NCBI RefSeq assembly: GCF_046025915.1
Contig: NZ_JAQQFR010000010.1
Coordinates: forward strand, 1 to 64,000
Direction: 5' to 3'
Source of the DNA: Herbaspirillum rhizosphaerae_A
GTDB taxonomy: Bacteria; Pseudomonadota; Gammaproteobacteria; Burkholderiales; Burkholderiaceae_D
Length of the DNA stretch: 64,000 nucleotides
A model generated the notes under the pieces. That model made no database searches and was not told the DNA's origin. It saw only the letters and a program-made list of their open reading frames with translations. This document shows positions 26,844-35,450 of the stretch, in pieces. The position numbers and the translations under genes were made by a program. Within the stretch, counting starts at the first letter, position 1; each line of letters opens with the position of its first letter.

Positions 26844-27134
26844 GATTGGCTTCGATAAACAATGGACGGCAGAAGATATCACCGTCGCAGCCATCGGGCC
26901 GAACCGTTTGTCTCCTGTCGTTTTTGTTTTATGGACAATGGTCGGAAAGGCCGCCACCGTCTCGCTTGGCTTTCAATGTATGTTGCAGATCAAAAGATGT
27001 CAACTGATATTACTACTTATGCGGGTATCATATTTTGCCTGAAAGGGGCATAAGGCCTGCTTATGGCCGGGCTGGAAATCGGCTACCATGCGCAGTAATT
27101 CACGACAATTACAAAATTCGACAGGAGACATGCC

Positions 27135-27968
27135 ATGCCGAAATCGCCAGGCAACCAGCAAGAAGCTAATCCAGACGCAAAAGTTGTCAGCATCCGGACA
27201 CCAGCACTGCCACGCGCAGCCCAATTGTCCACCGATGCCTTGGCGCTTGCCGCTGCCGGCCTGGGACCGGTACGTCAGGAGCGTTTCGCTGAGCGTGTCT
27301 ACGAAAACCTCTTCCACGCCATCGTCGAAGGCAAGATCGGCGTCGGCAGCCGCCTGCCTTCCGAGAACGATCTGGCGACCCTGTTCGACGTGTCGCGACC
27401 CATCGTGCGCCAGGCGCTGGATCGTCTGCGCGAAGACCAACTGGTCGAGTCGCGGCGCGGCTCCGGCACCTACGTCATGGACAAGCCCGAGCTGGCCGGC
27501 AAGCCCGCCAACGGGGAGCCGTCCGAACGCATCGGCCACATCATGAACGGCCTTGAGTTGCGCATGGTGATCGAGCCGGAGTGCGCCTACATGGCGGCCT
27601 TGCGCCGCAGTACGGCCGACCTGACGCGCATGGACGAGCTGCTGACGGGATTTGAAGAAGCCAATGCCGTTGGCGGCATTGCTCATCATTTCGACTTTGC
27701 CTTCCACGAGGCAATCGCCACAGCCACTGCCAATCTGCGCTTCGTGCAAGTGCTCAAGACCTTGGAATACGACGTCAGTCATGCCGTCAATATGCTGCGC
27801 CACCTGATGCACATCCAGCCCTGGAAGCGCACTCAGGATGCCATGGACGAGCACCGGAATATTTTTGAGCTGATCAAGCGGCAAGACGCCGAGGGCGCAC
27901 GCCGCGCCATGCGCGGGCATATCGAGAACGCGCGTAGCCGCATGTTCAACAGCCGGCCGGGCTTGTAA
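27135..27968 (+). CDS. GntR/FadR-family regulator with FCD domain
   Basis: A 277-residue repressor-type regulator. After a 45-residue disordered N-terminus, the winged helix (about 50-115) shows LPSENDLATLFDVSRPIVRQAL and SRRGSGTYV. The FCD ligand domain (about 135-265) has LELRMVIEPECA, DFAFHEAIA and EHRNIFELI, supplying the acidic/His metal ligands usual in this class, which senses organic acids. It is divergent from the SDR-ALDH-SDR cluster across 291 bp and is probably its regulator. I could not find a convincing operator palindrome in that gap. Confidence 0.92.
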   Translation: MPKSPGNQQEANPDAKVVSIRTPALPRAAQLSTDALALAAAGLGPVRQERFAERVYENLFHAIVEGKIGVGSRLPSENDLATLFDVSRPIVRQALDRLREDQLVESRRGSGTYVMDKPELAGKPANGEPSERIGHIMNGLELRMVIEPECAYMAALRRSTADLTRMDELLTGFEEANAVGGIAHHFDFAFHEAIATATANLRFVQVLKTLEYDVSHAVNMLRHLMHIQPWKRTQDAMDEHRNIFELIKRQDAEGARRAMRGHIENARSRMFNSRPGL

Positions 27969-28018
27969 ATATCTTCCTGTAAATGAAAATAACAACTTAA
28001 GACTGCGAAACAAGCTAC

Positions 28019-28972
28019 ATGGAACTGCGTCAACTCAGATATTTCGTCGCCATCGTTGATCACGGATCGCTCTCCCGTGCCGCGCGCGTGCTCCATATAG
28101 CGCAGCCGGCGCTGACCCAGCAGATCCGTCAGCTGGAAGAAGAGCTGGAAGCGCAGTTGCTGCATCGTTCCGCACAAGGCGTGATTGCCACCGATGCCGG
28201 AAAAACCTTTTACGAACACGCGCAAGCCATCCTGAAGCAAGTCACCGACGCCAAGTCTGCGGTTGCACAATCCAACGACAAGCCTTCGGGAACGGTGGCA
28301 TTGGGTATTCCGCAGAGCGTATCGGGCGCGCTCGCCTTGCCGCTGCTGACGGCTATTCGCGCAACTTATCCGGAAATCACCTTGCTGCTCACCGAAGAAC
28401 TGACCGGCAACCTGATCGTCCAGCTCAAGTCGGGGCGAATCAATCTGGCGGTGCTGTTCGACGATGGTCAATTGTCGCCGTTTGCCTGCACGCCGATGGT
28501 GGAAGAAGAGATGATGTACATCACCCGCGCCGATTCGCAATACGGGCTGAAAGAAGGCAAAGGGAAGAATAAATCGGTCACGCTGTCCAAGGCCATCAAG
28601 GCACCGCTGATCCTGCCTGGCTTGCAGCACGGTGTACGGCCGCGTATCGAAAACATGGTGCGCGCACATGGCATGTCACTGGACAACGTGATCGAGATCA
28701 ATTCGGTCGCAATTCTGAAGTCGGCAATCCTGGCTGACATCGGAGCGACCATCTTGCCGGTAGCGCCTTTGCTATCCGAGATCGAACGCGGCGACATGAT
28801 CGCGTATCCGATCAGCGGCGAACGCATGGTGCGTACGCTGGCTTTGTGTGCGTCGAAGAATATTCCGCTGACGAATGCGGCCGCGGCGGTGGAGCGGCTG
28901 GTGCTGGATGTGACGGATGACTTGTGCCGCAAGGGCAAGTGGTTGCATGCAGAAGCGTTGGCGCGGGAGTAA
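28019..28972 (+). CDS. LysR-family regulator (Nac/CbbR-like group)
   Basis: A 317-residue LysR protein starting MELRQLRYFVAIVDHGSLS, with the helix-turn-helix AARVLHIAQPALTQQIRQLE. The C-terminal domain (about 90-300) resembles the Nac/nitrogen-assimilation-like LysR group (GTVALGIPQSVSGALALPLL). It follows the GntR gene by 50 bp on the same strand, so the two may be co-expressed. The target is unknown; candidates are the SDR cluster or the phosphonate cluster beyond the repeat at 28991. Confidence 0.9.
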   Translation: MELRQLRYFVAIVDHGSLSRAARVLHIAQPALTQQIRQLEEELEAQLLHRSAQGVIATDAGKTFYEHAQAILKQVTDAKSAVAQSNDKPSGTVALGIPQSVSGALALPLLTAIRATYPEITLLLTEELTGNLIVQLKSGRINLAVLFDDGQLSPFACTPMVEEEMMYITRADSQYGLKEGKGKNKSVTLSKAIKAPLILPGLQHGVRPRIENMVRAHGMSLDNVIEINSVAILKSAILADIGATILPVAPLLSEIERGDMIAYPISGERMVRTLALCASKNIPLTNAAAAVERLVLDVTDDLCRKGKWLHAEALARE

Positions 28973-28990
28973 TTCGTCTCACAAAATTAC

Positions 28991-29073
28991 GGTCGTCCCA
29001 GCGGATGCTGGGATCCAGTGTCGTGAACACGGTTGATGCGACACTGGATCCTGACTTTCGTCAGGACGACGGG
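28991..29073. repeat. Dispersed cruciform repeat, copy 1
   Basis: A closing stem GTCGTCC/GGACGAC encloses three hairpins: CCAGCGGATGCTGG, CCAGTGTCG paired with CGACACTGG, and CCTGACTTTCGTCAGG. The whole resembles a tRNA cloverleaf at DNA level. Close relatives lie at 36601-36683 (inverted) and 52204-52312. It fits REP/BIME-type extragenic repeats and may also terminate the LysR and FAD-oxidoreductase transcripts, which converge here. Confidence 0.85.
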
Positions 29074-29108
29074 GTCTTCAATTGCGATCAGCTTTAGGGC
29101 TCGTTGTG

Positions 29109-30281
29109 TCAGTTCTTGTCTACAGCAGGATCCGGCAATGCCGTGCCACCGACCAAAGCGTCGACAACGCGCTCACCCAAGCCCAAGCCCACGCTCATGC
29201 CGATACCGGTATGCATCAACACCACCGTGGTTTTATCATCGATCTTCGTTGCGGAGAACGGCCCCGGTCCCTTGCTGCCATACACGCCTTGCCAGCGTTC
29301 CAGCACATTCAGTTTGACGCCAAGCGTATCTTCCGCCAAGCCGACTAGCAGACTATCAATTTCTTCGTTGTTGAACGGTGGCGCATCGACGCCGTAGTAG
29401 TGCGAGTCGCCGATGATCAGTTCCTGATACGGCGTCGGGCTGACCAGCAGGTGAATGCCGTGGCGGTTCAGTACCGGATACTTGGCTTCGATTTCTGCAT
29501 TCACGCCCGCTGCGCTCGGCAGATCGGAGAACGCGCCGTAATGCGTACACGACAAGCCGGTCAACACCGCATGTGTCAGCGGAAAACGTTCTTGCGGTGC
29601 CGCACGCAGCATTTGCAGGCGGCATACCTTGAGATTCATCTCACCGAGTTTGTCGGCAAACAGCGTCTGGTAATCATGGCCGGAACACACGATGGTGCGC
29701 TCGGCGCTAAACTCGCCTGCTGTCGTCGACAGATGGCCGTCACGGGCTTCCTTGACCAGCGTATTGAAATGGAAGTGCACCCCTTGCGATTGCAGATAGC
29801 AGACCAGCGCCGGTATCGCTTCGCGCGAATACAGTTGCAAATCCTGCGTGCCGTGCAGGGCAGAGCGATGATGGCGGAAACGGCCGCCATACAGCGTTTC
29901 GAGTTGCTGACCTTCCAGCATCGAGACGTCGTAGCCGTGCTGGCGAGCACGCACGATCATGAATTCTTCCAGCACTGCATGTTCGGCTGCGGACCGTGCG
30001 AACAGCAAGGTGCCGGCTTCACGCGCGCTGAAGTTGGCGCGTTGCGCCAGATGCAGCCACAACTCGCGGCTTTGCTTGGCCAGGCCTAGCATGATGCCGG
30101 GCGGCTGGCCGGTGACCAGGCCCATGCCGAAGTTACGGATTGACGCCCCGATCGGCGTCGAGCTGCGTTCGAATACGACGACACGCAGTCCTCGTTTTAC
30201 TGCTGCGAAGGCATGTGCCAATCCGAGCATGCCCGCGCCGACGATGGCGACGTCAATATGACCCTTGTTGGTGTTGCCCAT
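29109..30281 (-). CDS. FAD-dependent oxidoreductase of phosphonate clusters (TIGR03364-like)
   Basis: A 390-residue DAO-fold flavoenzyme. The FAD motif VAIVGAGMLGLAHA is at about 11-24, followed by ERSSTPIGASIRNFGMG; the C-terminal block is MHTGIGMSVGLGLGERV. It resembles the TIGR03364 family found with 2-aminoethylphosphonate transporters and recently linked to oxidative deamination of aminophosphonates or their N-methyl forms (recalled, not checked). It is the last gene of the importer group, 183 bp after the binding-protein gene with two stem-loops between. GAGG precedes the ATG. Product would be an aldehyde such as phosphonoacetaldehyde, if the substrate guess holds. Confidence 0.8.
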   Translation of the reverse strand: MGNTNKGHIDVAIVGAGMLGLAHAFAAVKRGLRVVVFERSSTPIGASIRNFGMGLVTGQPPGIMLGLAKQSRELWLHLAQRANFSAREAGTLLFARSAAEHAVLEEFMIVRARQHGYDVSMLEGQQLETLYGGRFRHHRSALHGTQDLQLYSREAIPALVCYLQSQGVHFHFNTLVKEARDGHLSTTAGEFSAERTIVCSGHDYQTLFADKLGEMNLKVCRLQMLRAAPQERFPLTHAVLTGLSCTHYGAFSDLPSAAGVNAEIEAKYPVLNRHGIHLLVSPTPYQELIIGDSHYYGVDAPPFNNEEIDSLLVGLAEDTLGVKLNVLERWQGVYGSKGPGPFSATKIDDKTTVVLMHTGIGMSVGLGLGERVVDALVGGTALPDPAVDKN

Positions 30282-30339
30282 CTTGTGTCCTCAATACGCT
30301 TGCGGTGATGTGTCCGGTGTTCGGAGTCCGGTTTGTTTT

Positions 30340-30381
30340 CATGAACGATCTCATGCATAGACGCGCAGAAGATCGTTCATG
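30340..30381 (-). repeat. 12-bp inverted repeat between binding-protein and oxidoreductase genes
   Basis: CATGAACGATCT (30340-30351) pairs perfectly with AGATCGTTCATG (30370-30381). It lies in the leader of the FAD oxidoreductase gene, where it could stabilise mRNA or act as an operator. Confidence 0.6.
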
Positions 30382-30391
30382 GAAACAGAGG

Positions 30392-30431
30392 AGAGATGAA
30401 GCTGACTAGTGTACCGTCCTGCTTCATCTCT
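30392..30431 (-). terminator. Stem-loop after the phosphonate-binding-protein gene
   Basis: AGAGATGAAGC (30392-30402) pairs with GCTTCATCTCT (30421-30431). On the minus strand no T run follows, so it looks more like an mRNA-processing or attenuation structure than a full terminator. Confidence 0.55.
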
Positions 30432-30464
30432 TTTGAATCGAATACTACAAGTTACTGTTGCTGA

Positions 30465-31487
30465 TTACTTCTTTTCAGCTTTGCTTTCGTAGCGCTTGCT
30501 CCACTCGGTCAGGATGCGATCACGATTGGTGCTGGTCCAGACGAAGTCGTTCTTGGTCAGGCGCTTTTCGTAGTCGGCCGGCAGCAGTGGATCAGGCTTG
30601 GCGATGCCAGGAACGGCCAGAACGGCGAAGTTCTTTTCGTATTGCATCATGGCGTCCTTGCTGGCGGAGAAGTCAGCCAGGCGTTTGGCTGCGTCCAGAT
30701 TCTTGGTGCCCTTGACGATGGCTGTCGCTTCCAGATCCCAACCCAGGCCTTCCGACGGCAGGATGATGTCGATAGGCGCGCCTTCTTTCTTGGTCTTGAC
30801 TGCGCGGTATTCAAACGCGATGCCGATCGGGAATTCGCCGGTAGCAGCTTGTTTGCATGGCTTGGAGCCGGAGTGGGTGTACTGGCCGATGTTCTTATGC
30901 AGCGCGTCCATGTAAGCCCATGCCTTGTCTTCGCCCATCATCTGGATCCATGCAGTGACGTCCAGATAACCGGTGCCGGAAGAAGCCGGATGCGGCATCA
31001 CGATCTTGCCGGCGTAGACCGGCTTGGTCAGGTCAGCCCACGACGTTGGCTTCGGCAGACCTTGCTTTTGCGCTTCGACAGTGTTGAAGCAGATTGCCGA
31101 ACCCCAGACGTCCATGCCGACCCATGCTGGCGGGTTGGCAGGGCTGCGGTACTTGGCTTCGATGTTCGACAGATTCTTCGGCGCGTACGGTGTCAGCATG
31201 CCTTCCTTGTCCAGGATCGCCAGGCTGGAAGCAGCCAGACCCCAGATCACGTCTGCCTTTGGATTGGCCTTTTCAGCCAGCAGCTTGGCAGTAACGATAC
31301 CGGTCGAATCGCGCACCCATTTGATTTCGATGTCCGGGTTGCTCTTTTCGAATTCGGCTTGGTAAGCCTTGATCTGATCGGCTTCCAGCGCCGTGTAGAC
31401 AGTCAGTGTGGTCGCAGCATGCGCGGACAACAGAACGCCTGCACCCAGAACGGAAGCAAGCAGTTTAAGAATGTTTGTAGGTTTCAT
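30465..31487 (-). CDS. 2-aminoethylphosphonate-type ABC substrate-binding protein
   Basis: A 340-residue periplasmic binding protein. The signal peptide ends LSAHA-A. The mature chain reads TTLTVYTALEADQIKAYQAE, then WVRDSTGIVTAKLLAEK and GTGYLDVTAWIQMMG, as in the iron/phosphonate (Fbp/PhnS2) cluster of type 2 binding proteins. Identification as aminoethylphosphonate-specific rests on the neighbours (two-domain permease, ATPase, TIGR03364 flavoprotein); a polyamine or ferric-ion relative is the alternative. The ATG at 31487 is the one that gives a signal peptide. Confidence 0.85.
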   Translation of the reverse strand: MKPTNILKLLASVLGAGVLLSAHAATTLTVYTALEADQIKAYQAEFEKSNPDIEIKWVRDSTGIVTAKLLAEKANPKADVIWGLAASSLAILDKEGMLTPYAPKNLSNIEAKYRSPANPPAWVGMDVWGSAICFNTVEAQKQGLPKPTSWADLTKPVYAGKIVMPHPASSGTGYLDVTAWIQMMGEDKAWAYMDALHKNIGQYTHSGSKPCKQAATGEFPIGIAFEYRAVKTKKEGAPIDIILPSEGLGWDLEATAIVKGTKNLDAAKRLADFSASKDAMMQYEKNFAVLAVPGIAKPDPLLPADYEKRLTKNDFVWTSTNRDRILTEWSKRYESKAEKK

Positions 31488-31530
31488 GGTTGCTTTCTTG
31501 TGGTTGAAAAGTAATACGACGAACGACAAA

Positions 31531-33285
31531 TCAATGTTTTTTGCCCGCAGTGCGCCAGGCCTGTGCACGGCGCACCCAGTACCCGAGACCCCAGTGCATC
31601 AGCAGGGAAACAGCAATCGAGGTCAGCAGAATCAGCGTGGACATGGCGGCGGCAGGGCCGACATCGCCGGCGTCATCCATGTTCAGCACTGCAATCGCTG
31701 CCAGCACCGTATTCGGGCTGTACAGGAAGATCACAGCCGACACCGTCGTCATCGACGACACAAACAGGTAGCGGAAAATCTCCAGCACGGCCGGCAGGCA
31801 GAGCGGCACGGTGATGCGCAGGTAAGTGCGCAGCAGCGGCACCTTGAGCGAAGCCGAAGCGGCTTCAAACTCGGGATCGATCTGTTTCAGTGCCGTGACG
31901 GCGGTCAGGTGCGCGGTGGTGTAGAAGTGCATCACCGAGCACAGCACCAGGATCGTCATGCTGCCGTAGAGGAAATTGAGCGGATTGGCCGGATGATTGA
32001 AGAAGAACACGAAGCCCAGCCCCAGCACCAGCCCCGGCACCGCCATCGGCATGAAGGCCAGGAAGCGCAGCGAGGTATCGAGCATGCGGTTCGAACGCGT
32101 CTTCTCCATCAGCCAGGCGCCGGTGAAGATAACCGCTGTGCCGACAATGCTGGTGCCGACGGCCAGACGCAGACTGTTCCAATAGGCCAGCCAGCCGCCG
32201 CCGTCCATGTTGTCGAAGTCGTAGTGCATCAGCGTCAACTTGAGGTTGTACGGCCACAGCTTCACCAGCGAGGCGCCGATGGCAACGGCGATCATTAACA
32301 GCAGCGCGCCGCTGATCGTCATCAGGATCAAGGTATAGACGCTGTCGCGGCGCCATTGACGACGCGGCACCAAGACCTCTGCACGGCTGCTCATTTGTGC
32401 GCGCTGGCGCTTTTGCAGCCAGCCGTCAATGAAGAAAGTCAGCAACGCAGGAATCAGCAACAGCAAGCCGATCAGCGCACCGCGGTCGAACTGCTGCTGA
32501 CCGACCACCGCTTTATAGGCTTCCACCGCCAGCACGCTGAACGCGCCACCGACGATTTTCGGTACGCCGAAGTCGGTGATGGTCAGCGTGAAGACCAGGC
32601 AGAACGCGCCGAATATGCCGTATCGTGTAGCCGGCAAGGTCACGGTACGGAAAGTCTTCCAGCTGTTGGCGCCCATAGCTGACGCGGCGTCATACAGACG
32701 CGCATCGGCCAGTGATAACGCCGACAACAGAATCATCAACGCGTGTGGGAATGTATAGAAGGCTTCGCCCAGCAATATGCCCCAGAAACCGTAGATGCTG
32801 CCGTTCATCCATTCCTTGAACAGCCCCTGATTGCCGAACAGGTAAATCAGCGCGATACCGGGCAGCAGCGACGGCGCCAGCAATGGCAGCAGGGCGATCG
32901 CACGCCACAAGCCTTTGAACGGCGCCAGCGTGCGCTGCAGGCCGTAAGCAAACAGGTAGGCCAGCGGCACGACCACCAAGGCCGTTGCAGCAGATACGCC
33001 GACGCTGCGTGCCACCATCGGGAAGAAGTTGGGATTGGCGACCAGCTTGCGCCATGGCGCCATACCGGCCCAGACGCCGCCCTGATCGAACAGCGCTTGA
33101 CCCAGTACGGCCACCAGCGGCATTGCCAAAGCTAGCAGCAACAGCACCAGCAAAAAATACTTGAGACCGCCCGACATCAGTGCATCGAGATTGAGCGTCT
33201 TCAGCGGCTTTGTGTCGATACGGGATGCGGGTGTCTTTGCCATGGTCGATTCAGGCTGCACCGTTGTTTGAATGGAGGCAGTCAT
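31531..33285 (-). CDS. Two-domain ABC permease (PhnU2-like)
   Basis: A 584-residue inner-membrane permease with two fused six-helix binding-protein-dependent transport domains (about 40-310 and 320-575). Each has an EAA-type ATPase-contact loop: DAASAMGANSWKTF in the first half and EAASASLKVPLLRTY in the second. Single-chain permeases of this sort belong to the FbpB/PhnU2 class. Start ATG 33285 lies 5 bp past the ATPase stop; an alternative ATG is at 33243. It forms an importer with its neighbours. Confidence 0.9.
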   Translation of the reverse strand: MTASIQTTVQPESTMAKTPASRIDTKPLKTLNLDALMSGGLKYFLLVLLLLALAMPLVAVLGQALFDQGGVWAGMAPWRKLVANPNFFPMVARSVGVSAATALVVVPLAYLFAYGLQRTLAPFKGLWRAIALLPLLAPSLLPGIALIYLFGNQGLFKEWMNGSIYGFWGILLGEAFYTFPHALMILLSALSLADARLYDAASAMGANSWKTFRTVTLPATRYGIFGAFCLVFTLTITDFGVPKIVGGAFSVLAVEAYKAVVGQQQFDRGALIGLLLLIPALLTFFIDGWLQKRQRAQMSSRAEVLVPRRQWRRDSVYTLILMTISGALLLMIAVAIGASLVKLWPYNLKLTLMHYDFDNMDGGGWLAYWNSLRLAVGTSIVGTAVIFTGAWLMEKTRSNRMLDTSLRFLAFMPMAVPGLVLGLGFVFFFNHPANPLNFLYGSMTILVLCSVMHFYTTAHLTAVTALKQIDPEFEAASASLKVPLLRTYLRITVPLCLPAVLEIFRYLFVSSMTTVSAVIFLYSPNTVLAAIAVLNMDDAGDVGPAAAMSTLILLTSIAVSLLMHWGLGYWVRRAQAWRTAGKKH

Positions 33286-33290
33286 GCTGC

Positions 33291-34436
33291 TCAGGAAAAC
33301 AGATGCAGGGCGCGTTGCGGCAGAGCGATCCACATTCTCTCTGCGGCGACATCCGGCAAGCGGGAGCGGACATCGTCGGCGACGTCAGCCATCAGGCGCT
33401 GGCCGGGTAGTTCGTCCAGCTCCAGCATCATGCGATAGCGATTGCCCAGATAGATCTGATCGACCACGCGTGCAGAGAAGCGGTTTGATGCGTCGGCCGC
33501 CGGTTGTACATCAATGGCTTCCGGACGGCAGAACAGGCGGCCCGCGCCGTTGTCCATGCTGACACCGGCATTTCCCTGGCGCGATGCTTCGTCAATGTTC
33601 AACGTCAATGCACCGACGCTGACCTGATGCGACGATAGCCGCTGGAAAGGCAGCCAGTTGGCCTGGCCGATGAAGTCGGCGACGAAGGGCGTAGCCGGAT
33701 GGCGGTAGATGCGATCCGGTGTGTCAAATTGCTCGATGCGGCCGTGGTGCATGATGGCGATGCGGTCCGACATGACCATCGCTTCTTCCTGATCATGCGT
33801 AACCATCAGCGTGGTGATGTTGAACTGTTTTTGCAGACGGCGGATTTCCAGTTGCAGGTGTTCACGTACTTGTGCGTCCAGCGCCGACAAGGGTTCGTCG
33901 AGCAGCAGCAGCGACGGCGAGGGTGCCAGTGCGCGTGCCAGCGCTACGCGTTGCTGTTGGCCGCCGGATAGCTGGCCAGGGAATTTCTTTTCGCTGCCGG
34001 ACAGGCCGATCATGTCCAGCATTTCGCTCACGCGCTGCTGCATCTGGGCGCGATTCATGCGGCGGCTGTTGAGACCGTAGGCGACGTTTTGCGCGACCGT
34101 CAGATTGGGGAACAGCGCATACGATTGAAACAGAATGCCGTAGTCACGCGACTGCGGCGGCAGATGAGAGATATCCTGGCCATGCGCGTGAATGCTGCCG
34201 CTGTCCTGTTTTTCCAGACCGGCGATGGTGCGCAGCAGGGTGGTTTTGCCGCAGCCGGACGGGCCAAGCAGGCAGACCATTTCACCTTGTTTGACGTCGA
34301 GCGAGACATGGTCCAGCGCGGTGAACGCGCCGAAGCGTTTTTGTATCGTACGGATCGACAGAAACGCATCGGAGGAAGAGCCTGCAGAGGCGCCTGCAAC
34401 TGAGATATCGGCAGGGTGCGGTAACGAATTAGGCAT
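33291..34436 (-). CDS. ABC importer ATPase (PhnT/FbpC/PotA-like)
   Basis: A 381-residue ATPase. Walker A is GPSGCGKTT, the signature LSGGQQQRVALARA, Walker B LLLLDEP and the switch His VTHDQEE. A C-terminal TOBE-type regulatory domain (about 275-375) contains FCRPEAIDV, typical of the CUT/FbpC/PotA group. It is the first gene of the operon ATPase-permease-binding protein-oxidoreductase. The ATG at 34436 was preferred to the GTG one codon upstream; the ribosome site is weak. Confidence 0.92.
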   Translation of the reverse strand: MPNSLPHPADISVAGASAGSSSDAFLSIRTIQKRFGAFTALDHVSLDVKQGEMVCLLGPSGCGKTTLLRTIAGLEKQDSGSIHAHGQDISHLPPQSRDYGILFQSYALFPNLTVAQNVAYGLNSRRMNRAQMQQRVSEMLDMIGLSGSEKKFPGQLSGGQQQRVALARALAPSPSLLLLDEPLSALDAQVREHLQLEIRRLQKQFNITTLMVTHDQEEAMVMSDRIAIMHHGRIEQFDTPDRIYRHPATPFVADFIGQANWLPFQRLSSHQVSVGALTLNIDEASRQGNAGVSMDNGAGRLFCRPEAIDVQPAADASNRFSARVVDQIYLGNRYRMMLELDELPGQRLMADVADDVRSRLPDVAAERMWIALPQRALHLFS

Positions 34437-34727
34437 CACATTCTTTCGTTGAGACTATGCCGGGTTCGGCCAGAAAGTGAGCGGATATTACGTAGCAAAT
34501 ATGACAGCTGGATGACACTTGCGATGTTATATATGGAGTGGATTCCTCCTATAGCATCAGGTTATGGATGAGGTCATTTTGCCAAGTACAGAGATATGTT
34601 TCGCCGGCAATATTGCACCGCAAACTGCAGGCAAGCGTCTCTTGCAAAAACGTTGGAACGAATTGCGTGTCCTGTATGGTCTAATACTCACGAGACGTAG
34701 CTTTTACCTATTCAACAGGCGGTCCAT

Positions 34728-35237
34728 TTGAACAGAACAAGCAAAACCGGAATCAGGATTGCAACGGTGCTCGGAGCCGGGCTGGTTGCTGCCTGCACAG
34801 TGCAAAAGCCGGACACGCAAGCCAATCGCGACGCCACCGCGAAGGAAATCATCGAGCAGGTCAAGACCACGCCCGACGGCACGTCGACCGCCAATTCGCT
34901 GGACGATTACAAGGCCGACCTGGCCAGACGTATCTCGCAGGTCAATTCCACCAAGGTGCACATCGAAAGGCCGCAAGCCCTGCTGCGCTCGGTCATCGTC
35001 ATCAAATATGTCGTCGACAAGGATGGCAATCTGGTGCGCAGCGAAGTCGTCCGCACCAACAAGGATAAGGTCACCGAAGCCACTGCACTGACCACCTTGC
35101 GCAATACCGCGCCTTTTCCCAAGCCGCCGATCGCCTTGCTGAGCAACGGCCGCATCGAGTTGTCCGAGACCTGGCTGTTCAATAACGACGGCCGTTTCCA
35201 GTTGCGAACCATCGCGCAGCCGCAAAAGAACGAATAA
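34728..35237 (+). CDS. TonB C-terminal-domain-like lipoprotein
   Basis: A 169-residue protein. The only workable start is a TTG at 34728; no in-frame ATG precedes the signal peptide. The signal ends in the lipobox VAAC, so Cys about 23 is probably lipidated. After a helical linker, residues about 60-160 look like a TonB_C fold: YKADLARRISQ, then IVIKYVVDKDGNLVRSEVV and the WLFNNDGRFQL strand. No TonB membrane anchor or Pro-rich spacer is present, so it is unlikely to be an energy transducer; it may bind a partner in the periplasm. Divergent from the phosphonate ATPase across 291 bp. Confidence 0.75.
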   Translation: MNRTSKTGIRIATVLGAGLVAACTVQKPDTQANRDATAKEIIEQVKTTPDGTSTANSLDDYKADLARRISQVNSTKVHIERPQALLRSVIVIKYVVDKDGNLVRSEVVRTNKDKVTEATALTTLRNTAPFPKPPIALLSNGRIELSETWLFNNDGRFQLRTIAQPQKNE

Positions 35238-35450
35238 GTCTGAGTTTTTCCTGCTTTGACTACGATCTCCGGTATTGCCCGGGGGATCGTATTCCTTCTG
35301 AATACGTTGCTAACCTCCCACAATTACCAAAAGTAGCTAGTGTGTTTTCATTGCGCGCTGCAACATATTTCAATACCGGGTATCCTATCGCCGTCGCTCT
35401 GCGCCTGTTTTTGCGCGCATTCTTGCCTTGCGGCACTTGCAGATACCCCC

